DNA of 64,000 bases from Galliscardovia ingluviei (GTDB taxonomy: Bacteria; Actinomycetota; Actinomycetes; Actinomycetales; Bifidobacteriaceae): NCBI RefSeq assembly GCF_014635685.1, contig NZ_BMDH01000003.1, positions 1 to 64,000 of the forward strand, written 5' to 3'. A program made the position numbers and the translations under genes. Positions 52,307 to 61,275 of this stretch are shown here, piece by piece. Numbering within the stretch: position 1 is the stretch's first letter; the number at the start of each line of letters is the position of its first letter. Under the pieces are notes generated by a model. The model worked only from the letters and a program-made list of their open reading frames with translations. It searched no databases and was not told the DNA's origin.

Positions 52307-52456
52307 CAACCCCTACACAATGCCTGCACGTGCCAAGCAGTCACAAAGTGCCACAAGCAAGCACAATCACACGATGAAGCACCATACGCTTACCGATCGC
52401 GCCTCACAATATACGATACCTGTATTGCTTTGCATAGCTTGCGTCCGGCATGTGCG

Positions 52457-52645
52457 CTACCCCTTGTTTGCGTCAGTGTGATCATCCAACAGGTGATACT
52501 GCTCATGCCACTTGAGCAAGTACTGGTGCTCATGCCGGTAATTACACCAGCAGACCAGTAAATCCCATAAGCGGCAAATTAAATACCCCGCCAATGGTAT
52601 AAACAACGTAGATACATAAGCAGTTATAAATGTTTTATCCATCAT
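52457..52645 (-). CDS. Small membrane protein
   Basis: 62 residues starting MMDKTFITAYVSTLFIPLAGYLI, then a Cys/Trp/His-rich tail. Overlaps the gene upstream by 1 bp. Confidence 0.4.
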   Translation of the reverse strand: MMDKTFITAYVSTLFIPLAGYLICRLWDLLVCWCNYRHEHQYLLKWHEQYHLLDDHTDANKG

Positions 52646-52863
52646 TACCGCCCACTTTGCACAAGCAGATCAAGAAGCTGCGCGCAGCGTGGACACTGCC
52701 GCTTAAACTGATCAATAACACGCTCATGCCAACGCTCAAGCGCAGCCGTAAGCGCATCCACCAGCACATCAATCACGCGCACACCACCGTATACTAAAAA
52801 AGGCAGCACAAGCAGCAACCACCATCCGTCAAGAGCCGCATCCAACAAGTCGCTCAGCATCAT
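52645..52863 (-). CDS. Small membrane protein with a CxxC end
   Basis: 72 residues. A hydrophobic segment (WWLLLVLPFLVYGGVRVIDVLV) and a late CPRC pair that may bind zinc. The leader before the start is copied from that of the gene at 27874 (see pseudogene 52893-52946). Confidence 0.5.
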   Translation of the reverse strand: MMLSDLLDAALDGWWLLLVLPFLVYGGVRVIDVLVDALTAALERWHERVIDQFKRQCPRCAQLLDLLVQSGR

Positions 52864-52892
52864 TAATCCTCTCTCTACAAACCCAAAATCTT

Positions 52893-52946
52893 TTACGCGG
52901 TAGGTGCTTCATCCGCTTGCCACGGCGGATTAGCACTCATCTCAGC
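52893..52946 (-). pseudogene. Duplicated 3' end of the replication-type gene
   Basis: 18 codons (AEMSANPPWQADEAPTA and stop) and the following TAAAAGATTTTGGG leader match the end of the gene at 26412-27845, in inverted orientation. Synonymous changes show it is an old copy. Confidence 0.85.
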
Positions 52947-52985
52947 CGCGTCGTAGTCATCACTGATAAACAGAGCATGAAGGCA

Positions 52986-53279
52986 TTACGACTGTGCTGG
53001 TTGTGCAGTGAGATAGTAATTTACAGCCTCACGCAAAATATCACTTACTGATTTTTTATGTTGGCGCGCAAGCTGTTTAATTTCAACAGATTGTACATCA
53101 GTTAAACGCACAGTGTGCACTTGAGTTGCCTGTGCTTTCTTCCACGGCACACTATTGATTACCACACCTGTATACCCATCGGGTTGACTTTCATCTTCGA
53201 GTAGTCGCGCCTGAGCATCCTGTTCTTGCTCGCTCATGCCAAGCATGTGATTAAGTTCTTCTCGAGTATAGGTTTTCAT
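52986..53279 (-). CDS. Antitoxin with ribbon-helix-helix domain
   Basis: 97 residues. The end QVHTVRLTDVQSVEIKQLARQHKKSVSDILREAVNYYLTAQ is a ribbon-helix-helix DNA-binding domain. Paired with the gene upstream by 2 bp. Likely binds the 12-bp repeats in front of the operon and neutralises the partner. Confidence 0.75.
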   Translation of the reverse strand: MKTYTREELNHMLGMSEQEQDAQARLLEDESQPDGYTGVVINSVPWKKAQATQVHTVRLTDVQSVEIKQLARQHKKSVSDILREAVNYYLTAQPAQS

Positions 53280-53281
53280 GA

Positions 53282-53542
53282 TTATCCTCTTTTCGGCGTA
53301 AAGCCTACTTCCTTTTGAAACTTTTTCGTTGGCGGCGTAAAAGCGTGATATACGATAGCAACATCGCCAACAACTTTATAAACCATCTCTATTGGTCTTG
53401 CTTGTAAATCAAAACCGATAGAGCACCAATCCCCATTGCCACGTAGCGCTGAAGCAATAATATTATTCATCGCTTCAATAACATCTCGTTCACTAATATT
53501 CTCATGACGCTCATGGATTCGCGGATGCACTACGATCTCCAT
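53282..53542 (-). CDS. Toxin of a type II toxin-antitoxin pair (DUF4258-like)
   Basis: 86 residues. MEIVVHPRIHERHENISERDVIEAMNN and VAIVYHAFTPPTKKFQKEVGF resemble small BrnT/DUF4258-type toxins. It is the first gene of the pair. Toxin-first order with an RHH antitoxin is common. Activity (probably ribonuclease) is inferred. Confidence 0.65.
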   Translation of the reverse strand: MEIVVHPRIHERHENISERDVIEAMNNIIASALRGNGDWCSIGFDLQARPIEMVYKVVGDVAIVYHAFTPPTKKFQKEVGFTPKRG

Positions 53543-53573
53543 GTACTCACCTTTCGCTTATTCATATCTCTCA

Positions 53574-53616
53574 GTATACACTAATGTATACATTTTTGTA
53601 TACATATTTGTATATG
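53574..53616 (-). promoter_or_regulatory. 12-bp tandem operator of the toxin-antitoxin pair
   Basis: GTATACA at 53574, 53586 and 53598 and GTATATG at 53610: four sites with exact 12-bp spacing. It lies just upstream of the toxin start (53542). Confidence 0.75.
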
Positions 53617-53624
53617 TAATACAC

Positions 53625-54557
53625 TTAATTACGTGTTGCAATAGCATCTGCAAAAAGTTGGATTACTACATCGGGCACATTGTATGCTTGCAGCAGTCGC
53701 TCTGGATGTTTCATTGGTATGCCTTCATGCTGGCGATAATTGGTTAAAGCGCTAATGGCTGGATATAGGTCATTGATCGATGTCTGAATATACGCTTGCG
53801 TGGTATCAAGTGATTCATGCCCTAAAAATTCTTTGACTTTTAATGGATCATGTGTTGCGCGCCACATATCGGTCGCAAACTTGCGCCTAAATGCGTGCGG
53901 TGGATACCCTGTTGCTTCCTTTACCCACCGATAAACAGTGTCTGCACAAATGTGCCCTTGTGCCTCGCCAGGGAAAATATAGCCATCAGGCACTGCATCA
54001 AGCAAGGCAATTAATTGATTACTAAGTGGCACTACTCTGTCTTTATGCCCTTTGCCATGCACGATAATACTTTTGCCATACAAGTCATCAATAATATCTT
54101 TGGTGTGAGCAATAGATAATTCTGTGCGGCGCATCCCCGTATCATGCAGCATCAACACCATAAGCCGTATTTGCGGATCAGGATGTGAGAGCCCTCGATT
54201 AACTGCTTCTTGTGGCGCAGGAATTTGTTTATGCTTCACGCGCTTAACCATTGGCACAACAATCATAGGGTTATCATCTCGATACTTTGCGCGTTGTGCC
54301 CATGTAAAAAATGCTGTTGCTGCATTAAAATCAGACCTGACAGTATTGGGTGATACTCCCCTGCTGAGCCATGCAATTATATCTGTACTCGTAATAGTAT
54401 CTGGATTAGCGCCAGTATATCGCGCTAGAAAACAAATTTGATAATGCCAATGCGTGATTGTTTGTTCCGTGTTACCGTGCACACGCATATCTGTTATCCA
54501 TGGATTAATCCATGCTTGCCAATCACGATTTACTCGATCAAATGCAGGAATCCTCAT
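53625..54557 (-). CDS. int: Tyrosine integrase of the ICE
   Basis: 310 residues from ATG 54557 (MRIPAFDRV). Catalytic set: Arg in TGMRRTEL, Lys in GKGHKDR, His/Arg in HAFRRKF, His in LGHESLDTTQ and Tyr in AYIQ. An N-terminal SAM-like DNA-binding domain is at about 20-100. It joins the ICE to the 36-bp tRNA-Lys sequence. It is transcribed away from attR. No excisionase is clearly seen; small HTH genes at the left end are candidates. Confidence 0.93.
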   Translation of the reverse strand: MRIPAFDRVNRDWQAWINPWITDMRVHGNTEQTITHWHYQICFLARYTGANPDTITSTDIIAWLSRGVSPNTVRSDFNAATAFFTWAQRAKYRDDNPMIVVPMVKRVKHKQIPAPQEAVNRGLSHPDPQIRLMVLMLHDTGMRRTELSIAHTKDIIDDLYGKSIIVHGKGHKDRVVPLSNQLIALLDAVPDGYIFPGEAQGHICADTVYRWVKEATGYPPHAFRRKFATDMWRATHDPLKVKEFLGHESLDTTQAYIQTSINDLYPAISALTNYRQHEGIPMKHPERLLQAYNVPDVVIQLFADAIATRN

Positions 54558-54606
54558 AAAACTCACCACCAACTGTCATTGTTGATAGTGATTATTGTAG
54601 TAACAC

Positions 54607-55728
54607 TTAAAAGAAGGGATGATAGAATAAATTGGGTTGTAACCACCATGCTTGAGAACTCGTGGGTTCAGGGTTCGAGTCCCTGGGGGGGCACTTTTGT
54701 TGTGCTCGTATTGAAGATTGTCTTACAATTAGTTGTGCTTCCATTGCTACCACGTCGTCTGTGGGTTTTCCTTCAATCTTTTGTAGCAGCGTATACATTG
54801 CAGTACGAGCTACCGCGGGCAAATCCTGTTTAATGGTAGTTAATGGTGGATCAAGAAATATTGAGCCTTCAGCATCATCATATCCAGCAATAGCAATATC
54901 TTCAGGCACTCGTATTCCTCGTGCACGAAGCGCTGCAATCGCTGCATATGCCATATGATCTGATGCTACAAATATCGCATCAGGCATACCGTCACTAAAA
55001 TCCTCAGCCATGATTGCCTGATATGCGCTCTGAGCCGACCAAGTGCACTGTATAAGTTTGCCAAAACGTTCCAGATTATGCTCTTGTAAAGCCTGCTTCC
55101 AGCCGAGTGCACGCTGCTGCTCATCATGCCAATCTGCACTACCAGCCATATGCCAAATGCGCGTATACCCTTGTGCAATTAAGTGCTCCGTAAGATGCTT
55201 TGACGCCTCTAGCTGCTGCTCGCCTACCACGCTAATGCCATGCGCATACGGTAACAACAAGCTGTTGATAATAACTAGCGGCCACTGCACCCCACTGGCA
55301 GCAAGTGCGTCAGCCAGACCAACTCTAGGAGCGATAACCACAAGTCCATCGATAGATAGACTACGCAGTTGCGCAAGAGCGCGTTGCAAACTTACTTTCC
55401 ACGGTTTATCAATAGTCAGTGTCACTGACATATAGCCAGCATTAGAAGCTACTTCTTCGAGCTGCACCAAAGTGTTAGCTGTTGCATACCGAATAGAACG
55501 GTCAATAAGTATGCCAATAATATGGGATTGATGCGTGACCAAGCTGCGGGCAAAACGGTTGGGTTCATAATGATATTTTGCAATAGCTGCTTCTACTGCT
55601 TTGCGTTTTTCATCAGTTACTCCAGCAGTACCGTTAATTACACGCGATACTGTTGATGGTGAAACACCAGCCTCTTGAGCAATGGCAAGAATGCCTGTGC
55701 GTGTCGTCTGTTGTGCTCGCCTAGCCAC
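54607..55728 (-). CDS. LacI-family regulator with ICE-encoded C-terminus
   Basis: 373 residues. HTH (GILAIAQEAGVSPSTVSRVINGTAGV) at about 12-37 and the periplasmic-binding-like sensor domain follow, ending QLIVRQSS. The last stretch (CPPRDSNPEPTSSQ onward) is encoded by attR and ICE DNA. Before integration the frame would have ended ...EPTT and stopped in the tRNA anticodon loop. The regulator probably controls fucO or the galactanase genes, through an operator at 55943. The altered tail is outside the sensor core, so function is likely kept. Confidence 0.9.
   Translation of the reverse strand: MARRAQQTTRTGILAIAQEAGVSPSTVSRVINGTAGVTDEKRKAVEAAIAKYHYEPNRFARSLVTHQSHIIGILIDRSIRYATANTLVQLEEVASNAGYMSVTLTIDKPWKVSLQRALAQLRSLSIDGLVVIAPRVGLADALAASGVQWPLVIINSLLLPYAHGISVVGEQQLEASKHLTEHLIAQGYTRIWHMAGSADWHDEQQRALGWKQALQEHNLERFGKLIQCTWSAQSAYQAIMAEDFSDGMPDAIFVASDHMAYAAIAALRARGIRVPEDIAIAGYDDAEGSIFLDPPLTTIKQDLPAVARTAMYTLLQKIEGKPTDDVVAMEAQLIVRQSSIRAQQKCPPRDSNPEPTSSQAWWLQPNLFYHPFF
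54660..54695 (-). repeat. attR core (36 bp)
   Basis: Exact copy of the tRNA 3' end block. It lies inside the lacI frame. Confidence 0.93.
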
Positions 55729-55942
55729 ATCTTCCCCCTATACTCATAGACTATCCAGACTACTCATAGTAGCTTAAAAACTTAAGCATTGTAACTCTTG
55801 CACATGCTCATATGCTGCTTATATACGCTTATACGATCTTCTTATTCATCATACCTTGCTGAACAATGCTCCTCTTAATTCCCGCAGCACGACACAGTGT
55901 TCTACATAATTCAACATCCCTACTTCAGTCAAACTTTGTGAA

Positions 55943-55964
55943 GAAATGTGAACGTTAACATTTC
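55943..55964. promoter_or_regulatory. LacI-type operator upstream of fucO
   Basis: Near-perfect palindrome centred on ACGT with arm GAAATGTGAAC; two arm positions mismatch. The 311-bp spacer holds promoters for both lacI and fucO. LacI-family operators often have this central CG. Confidence 0.75.
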
Positions 55965-56039
55965 TCCTTCTAAAACGCGTTACACTGATCCATGGGTGCA
56001 TGGTTAGTCAATAACCATCACAATTTGCAAAGGAGCATT

Positions 56040-57191
56040 ATGGTATATCGCATGATTTTGAATCAAGCATCATTCTTCGGTCGCGGCGCCATCGAACAGA
56101 TTCCTACAGAAGCAAGGGCGCGTGGTTTCAATAAGGCTTTTATCGTCACTGATCCAGTCCTACTCAAAACTGGCACAGTAGATAAAGTGACCGCTGTACT
56201 CGACAAGGCAGAACTGCCATATGAAATTTTTGACAATGTGAAGCCAAATCCTCCAGTGGAATGCATTCAAGACGGAGTTGCAAAATTTAAGGAATCTGGT
56301 GCCGATTTCCTTATCGGTTTAGGCGGCGGTTCCCCACAAGATACTTGCAAAGGCATCGGCATTGTAGTAGCGAATCCTGAATTCGCAGACGTACTTTCTC
56401 TCGAAGGTGTGGCTGATACTAAGAATCCAAGTGTGCCAATTTTTGGTGTGCCAACTACAGCTGGTACTGCTAGCGAAACCACTATTAACTACGTAGTCAC
56501 CGATACAGAGCATCAGCGTAAATTCGTAGCAGTAGACCCTCATGACATCCCCGTAGTGGCATTTGTGGACCCAGATCTTACCGACACCCAGCCTCGCGCA
56601 CTCAAAGTTGCTACCGGTCTTGATGCTCTAACCCATGCAATCGAGGGGTATATTACTCCTGGCGCATGGAGCCTGTCTGACTGCTTAAGCCTGCAAGCAA
56701 TTCGTATGATTGCTAAGAACCTGCCACTGAGCGCCGATGGTGATGTAGCTGCTGGCGAGCAGATGGCGTATGCATCATATATTACTGGCATGGCTTATTC
56801 CAATGTTGGCTTGGGTCTTGTTCACGGTATGGCACATCCATTAGGAGGTCGTCTGGACGTGGCTCATGGTGTAGCTAATGGCATTCTGCTAGCACCTGTT
56901 ATGGCTTACAACAAGGACTACACTGGTGAAAAATATCGTGATATTGCGGACGCTTTTGGCGTCGAAGATGCCTACAGTGGCGAATTAGAGCATGTGCGCG
57001 ATGAAGCAGTAGCTGCAGTAGCAAAGTTGACTGCCGATCTAGGCAATCCAACCAAGATTAGTGAAGTTGGCGCTACTGAAGCTGATCTCGAAGGTCTTGC
57101 TCATGATGCATTTGCCGATGTATGCACTCCAGGAAATCCTCGCCAAGCAACATATGAGGATATTCTGGCACTATATACCTCACTAATGTAA
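56040..57191 (+). CDS. fucO: Iron-dependent alcohol dehydrogenase, lactaldehyde reductase type
   Basis: 383 residues from ATG 56040 with AAAGGAG upstream. Group III alcohol dehydrogenase: GGGSPQDTCKGIG binds NAD, LDALTHAIEGY and GMAHPLGGRLDVAHGVANG carry the metal-binding residues. The length and sequence fit FucO, which turns L-lactaldehyde to 1,2-propanediol and closes redox balance in fucose use. No other fucose genes are in the window, so the true substrate is uncertain. It is divergent from the LacI gene. Confidence 0.85.
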   Translation: MVYRMILNQASFFGRGAIEQIPTEARARGFNKAFIVTDPVLLKTGTVDKVTAVLDKAELPYEIFDNVKPNPPVECIQDGVAKFKESGADFLIGLGGGSPQDTCKGIGIVVANPEFADVLSLEGVADTKNPSVPIFGVPTTAGTASETTINYVVTDTEHQRKFVAVDPHDIPVVAFVDPDLTDTQPRALKVATGLDALTHAIEGYITPGAWSLSDCLSLQAIRMIAKNLPLSADGDVAAGEQMAYASYITGMAYSNVGLGLVHGMAHPLGGRLDVAHGVANGILLAPVMAYNKDYTGEKYRDIADAFGVEDAYSGELEHVRDEAVAAVAKLTADLGNPTKISEVGATEADLEGLAHDAFADVCTPGNPRQATYEDILALYTSLM

Positions 57192-57274
57192 GCGCGGATT
57201 GTTTTACTTTCATACCGTCTATTGCCGCGTTATATAGTCGCGCATTATGCAAAACGCAGTAATAACAATATCCG

Positions 57275-57350
57275 ATGAGTAGTTAGCACTATCAACACTA
57301 TAACTACTCATCTATGGTAAATAACAGGGTCTGTATGCATATGCAGACCC
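57275..57350 (+). terminator. Two hairpins downstream of fucO
   Basis: ATGAGTAGTTA (57275-57285) with TAACTACTCAT (57301-57311), then GGGTCTG/CAGACCC (57327-57333 with 57344-57350) followed by TTCTTC. The rest of the 475-bp gap up to 57666 should hold the galactanase promoter, which I could not define. Confidence 0.65.
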
Positions 57351-57666
57351 TTCTTCATATGTATCATTCGCGCATTACCCTATAGTTGCACCCCATAAAT
57401 GAACATATACCATGTTATCTTGCTATGTTTGCGTAAACACTCTAGAATATAAGCGAGTTAGTGAGTACAGACACCGGCGTCTGCAACAGCATATGCCAAG
57501 TCTCGAAACTGATAGCAGATTCGCGGTCTGTTACCGGTTTAAGCACCTCTCGCAACATAAGTACACCTACCATGTTGCGTAAATAAGTGTTACTAACTCT
57601 TGAGCATACATACTACGTATGCGACGCATATTCATCGAAGAATGTGCGCATGGAAAGAGGAGGACC

Positions 57667-60600
57667 ATGCAACAACATACAGGAAAAGCTGTAGCAGCAC
57701 TAGTTGCGACAGCTACTCTATTTGCTGGCGGAAGTGCCGCTATGGCTCAAGAGACAGATGCTGCAAATGAGCATCCGCGAGCAATAGCGACACAGCCAGC
57801 ATCAGAGTCGACAAGTACACCACTTGAGGCGTTACGACAAACACTCGATAATACCCAAACCAATCAGCTTCAACCGCTAGCTTCTGGCTTCCGTTCCAAT
57901 GATTCAGGTACCGCACCATACGATAGTGTGAAACCGAATGATAGCGATATAGCAAAACTGAACGAAGCACGTCAGGCAGCACAGCAGTTGATTGACACCC
58001 AATCAACAGATAATTCTGTCATAACAGCAGCACAGCAAAAACTCAACGATGCCTTCCAAGCTGTGCGCTTCATCCATCATTACACAGGCATTACTGGAAC
58101 AAATGGCGCACGAATTTTTGACAACAATGGCAATCTCATCCAAGCTCACGGCGCGGGATTCGTTAAAGCCAAAACTTCTACTCTTGCAAAGGAAGACCAA
58201 ACCCTCGACGCAAACGGCGATGGATACGTTTGGATTTGGATGGGCGAAGACAAAACCGATAGGCTTATAGCCCATGGAGTACGAATTTACTACTCGGATG
58301 ATTTAATGAATTGGGTAGATAAAGGTCGTGGATTCCAAACATATCTAGGCGACAAGGATTTAACCGACAAACTTAACGGATCAGATCCTACTTATCAGCA
58401 GTATTACAACGTCGCAAATATGAGCCAAGATCCTGACTACACCAATATCTATGGTAAAGATTTCAAAGCTTTCGCTAACGATAGCTCCAACGGCAATATT
58501 TCCAGTCCTGAAGAGGCACTAGACAGACTGCTGTGGGACTTGAAATCATTAAAAGGAGATGGCTCAAACCCAACTGCATCAAGCGCAGTCTTCGAACGAC
58601 CCAAAATGGCCTATAACGAGAAAACTGGTCGGTGGGTTATCTGGTTCCATGCCGATGGACCGACCTATAAAGACGAATCAAAAGCAACATATTCAAAAGC
58701 AAAAGCCGGCGTAGCTATTAGCGTTGGATCAAACCCAGCCGGACCGTACAAGTATCTCGGCTCTTTCCGAATGAGCCCAGGAAATAACACCAATAATCCC
58801 GGTATGGCTCGTGATATGAACCTATGGGTTGACGACAAAGATGCTAATAATGACGGCGTTAATGATGCATATTTGGTGTATTCAAGCAACGAAAACCGAG
58901 ATTTAACTATCTCCCTGCTTGATTCAACCTACACTAAGTTAGTTGTACCTAACGCCCAGCAGAAAAAAGGTACTGATGTTGCAGCAGGCGACACTTACAA
59001 TATTGTAGCCACCGATTCTCGTGAATCACCTGCACCATTTAAGTGGAATGGCAAGTACCATATCATTTACTCGCACACCACTGGATGGGCTCCAAACGAA
59101 AACGAATATATTTCTAGCACTGCTGACAACTTCTTAGGGCCGTATGTATCACATACAACCCCATTTATTAAAGGAGAAGGATACCAACAAAATCCTTCAA
59201 ATTCCTTCTATACTCAGTCAAGCTATGTCATTCCAGTAGATGCCCAAGCAGGAAAGTTTATCTATTGGGGAGACCGCTGGTTTAATCCAGACAATGGCGC
59301 CGATATTAGTCAATCTAGATACGTGATGACACCATTGCAAATGAGCGGAGACGAAGTAAAAATCTACCCTCATGGTGATTGGACGCTGGATACTCTTGAC
59401 AAGTATGAACCAATTAAAGTTGTTTCACAGTTCCCAACGGAAACCGGCTCTATGTCTAATCTGATGAAGTCTCTACCTTCCACAGTAAATATTCTGCGCG
59501 GATCATCAACAACTCCAACTACAACAGGCGTTGTATGGGATCAATACTACGGTCCAGACCAACCAGCCGGTCAAGTTACTGTGTATGGCACACTGACCGA
59601 GCCAAAGGGAGCGCGCATTAATTTCACCGTTACCGTGTATCCAAAGAACACTGTGCTATTCATTGATGCCGGAAGTGATGCACAACACGAATCTGAATAT
59701 TACCAGTCCATTCGCAACAACGCCCCGAATTTGATCAACAAGCAAACCGCTGATCAACCATATTCCAATGGAACTTGGGGATATACCAGCGCCGTTGGCG
59801 AAGATAAAGATATTATGCGCTACGCCACAGATTCTCGTGATATCTATGAAACTGGCTGGTACGCCAACAAAGGTAAATCTATCGATTATAAGGCAGATCT
59901 ACCAGCGGGCACCTATACTGTTACCGCAGGCGTACATGATTGGTGGGCCCAATGGAATGATCGCACAGTACATTTTGCTATAAACGATGCTACTGGCAAG
60001 CAGCTGGCCAGTGATGATGTCTCTGCCAAACAATCAAACTCCACACAAGCACTAACTTTTACACTCGATAAACCACAAACCATAGTTTTTTCTGCTCAAC
60101 GTTCCAGTGTAAATAATCTTGATCCAATTCTTAGTTGGATCAATGTTGTGCGCGCTGGCGATGATGAGGCAGTGAGCGTAGCGCCAACAGGTGCAATTGG
60201 CGTCAAAGAAGGAGAAAACGCTCACCTGCCATCGACGGTTGACGTTACCTTGGCTAATGGCAAGAGTGAAAAACGCAAAGTTACTTGGGAAACAGTACCA
60301 ACAGGGCTGCAACCGTTTGCTCCAGCAGCAGTGCGTGGTGTAGTTGAAGGTACCACATTACCAGCAACAGCAAATGTTTACGTCGCTCCAGCCAATCTTG
60401 AGTATTTCATTGATGTCAATGGTCCGAAATCACCAGCTTTTGCAGCAATAGATACGATATCAGGCAATACGCTACTCAATCGCAGCGGTGATCAAAACGA
60501 CGATGGCACATGGGGTAATACGTCAAGCGATTATGGGACTGAATATACCAATTCAGATAACCCATATCTGTCTGGATTGTATGCAGGAAAGTCTGGTGCC

Positions 60601-61203
60601 AATAAGCCATTGTCCTACAGGTTGACATTAGAGCCTGGCAAACATGATTTAGCCGTTGCTATGCATGATTGGTGGAATCATGAGCGGGCAACAACAATCA
60701 CGTACACCCTTGGTGACGGACAGCCTCAAGAATTCGCTACTGCTACAGCAACACAATACAACTCCATTGCAACCAAGACCATTACCATCGATGGTGATGC
60801 ACCACAATCTGTAATGATTACTTTGCAATCCGAACACGGATCAGGACCCGTATTGAGTTGGATTAGCGCTACAAAAGTTGTCGACCCAGAACCAGAGGAT
60901 CCGGGCAAGGACGAGGGAAAACAAACCGACCCAGAACCAGAGAACCCAAGCAAAGATGAGGATACCCAAACCGGCCCAACGGAGCAGCAGCCTGGCGAAA
61001 ACCAACAAGGCGATACCACCACTACCAACGAACGTGATGATAATCAGCCTCATAACACCATGAAGGAAGAAGAGCATACTGCCGATACACACAACGAATC
61101 TTATGCTCTTGCTTCCACAGGTATAACGCTTATTATTGCAGCAGCAATCGCTATTACTACAGTAATTCTTGCCGCTGCTATTGCGCTCACCCGCAGAGCC
61201 TAA
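57667..61203 (+). CDS. Cell-wall-anchored GH43_24-like exo-beta-1,3-galactanase
   Basis: 1178 residues from ATG 57667 behind GGAGG. Signal peptide 1-28; a FIVAR-like helical module near 80-125; the GH43 propeller from about 137 to 580 (AHGAGF, VFERPKMAYNEKTGRWVIWFH, ARDMNLWVDD, YLVYSSNENRDLTISLL). Two CBM-like repeats each contain a HDWW motif (about 757 and 999), with a Big-type domain between them. A Pro/Glu-rich stalk and an LASTG sortase motif with a C-terminal helix end it. GH43_24 enzymes release galactose from the beta-1,3 backbone of type II arabinogalactan, bypassing side chains. The GH30 next door cuts the side chains. Confidence 0.8.
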   Translation: MQQHTGKAVAALVATATLFAGGSAAMAQETDAANEHPRAIATQPASESTSTPLEALRQTLDNTQTNQLQPLASGFRSNDSGTAPYDSVKPNDSDIAKLNEARQAAQQLIDTQSTDNSVITAAQQKLNDAFQAVRFIHHYTGITGTNGARIFDNNGNLIQAHGAGFVKAKTSTLAKEDQTLDANGDGYVWIWMGEDKTDRLIAHGVRIYYSDDLMNWVDKGRGFQTYLGDKDLTDKLNGSDPTYQQYYNVANMSQDPDYTNIYGKDFKAFANDSSNGNISSPEEALDRLLWDLKSLKGDGSNPTASSAVFERPKMAYNEKTGRWVIWFHADGPTYKDESKATYSKAKAGVAISVGSNPAGPYKYLGSFRMSPGNNTNNPGMARDMNLWVDDKDANNDGVNDAYLVYSSNENRDLTISLLDSTYTKLVVPNAQQKKGTDVAAGDTYNIVATDSRESPAPFKWNGKYHIIYSHTTGWAPNENEYISSTADNFLGPYVSHTTPFIKGEGYQQNPSNSFYTQSSYVIPVDAQAGKFIYWGDRWFNPDNGADISQSRYVMTPLQMSGDEVKIYPHGDWTLDTLDKYEPIKVVSQFPTETGSMSNLMKSLPSTVNILRGSSTTPTTTGVVWDQYYGPDQPAGQVTVYGTLTEPKGARINFTVTVYPKNTVLFIDAGSDAQHESEYYQSIRNNAPNLINKQTADQPYSNGTWGYTSAVGEDKDIMRYATDSRDIYETGWYANKGKSIDYKADLPAGTYTVTAGVHDWWAQWNDRTVHFAINDATGKQLASDDVSAKQSNSTQALTFTLDKPQTIVFSAQRSSVNNLDPILSWINVVRAGDDEAVSVAPTGAIGVKEGENAHLPSTVDVTLANGKSEKRKVTWETVPTGLQPFAPAAVRGVVEGTTLPATANVYVAPANLEYFIDVNGPKSPAFAAIDTISGNTLLNRSGDQNDDGTWGNTSSDYGTEYTNSDNPYLSGLYAGKSGANKPLSYRLTLEPGKHDLAVAMHDWWNHERATTITYTLGDGQPQEFATATATQYNSIATKTITIDGDAPQSVMITLQSEHGSGPVLSWISATKVVDPEPEDPGKDEGKQTDPEPENPSKDEDTQTGPTEQQPGENQQGDTTTTNERDDNQPHNTMKEEEHTADTHNESYALASTGITLIIAAAIAITTVILAAAIALTRRA

Positions 61204-61275
61204 TACCAATATTCAACTTTGGATGGTCTATCGCGGTAGGCCATCCAAACCGTCTCACCACCAAAGGAGGAATGG

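Larger units (their letters stand above)
23923..54695. mobile_element. Integrative and conjugative element in tRNA-Lys
   Basis: The element is bounded by a 36-bp direct repeat of the tRNA 3' end (23923-23958 and 54660-54695), about 30.7 kb apart. A tyrosine integrase lies beside the right repeat. Inside are a full Gram-positive conjugation set: relaxase, MobC, coupling protein, VirB4, VirB6-like, PrgI-like, Maff2-like and an SLT-CHAP wall hydrolase. It also has ParA and a ribbon-helix-helix partner, repressor genes, an adhesin and stability modules. No antibiotic resistance gene is seen. Because all core parts have intact frames, the element is probably able to transfer. Confidence 0.93.

Noticed and set aside
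52150-52356. 68-residue Trp/Cys-rich minus-strand gene
   Set aside because: Unusual composition; another frame of the same DNA gives a more plausible membrane peptide.
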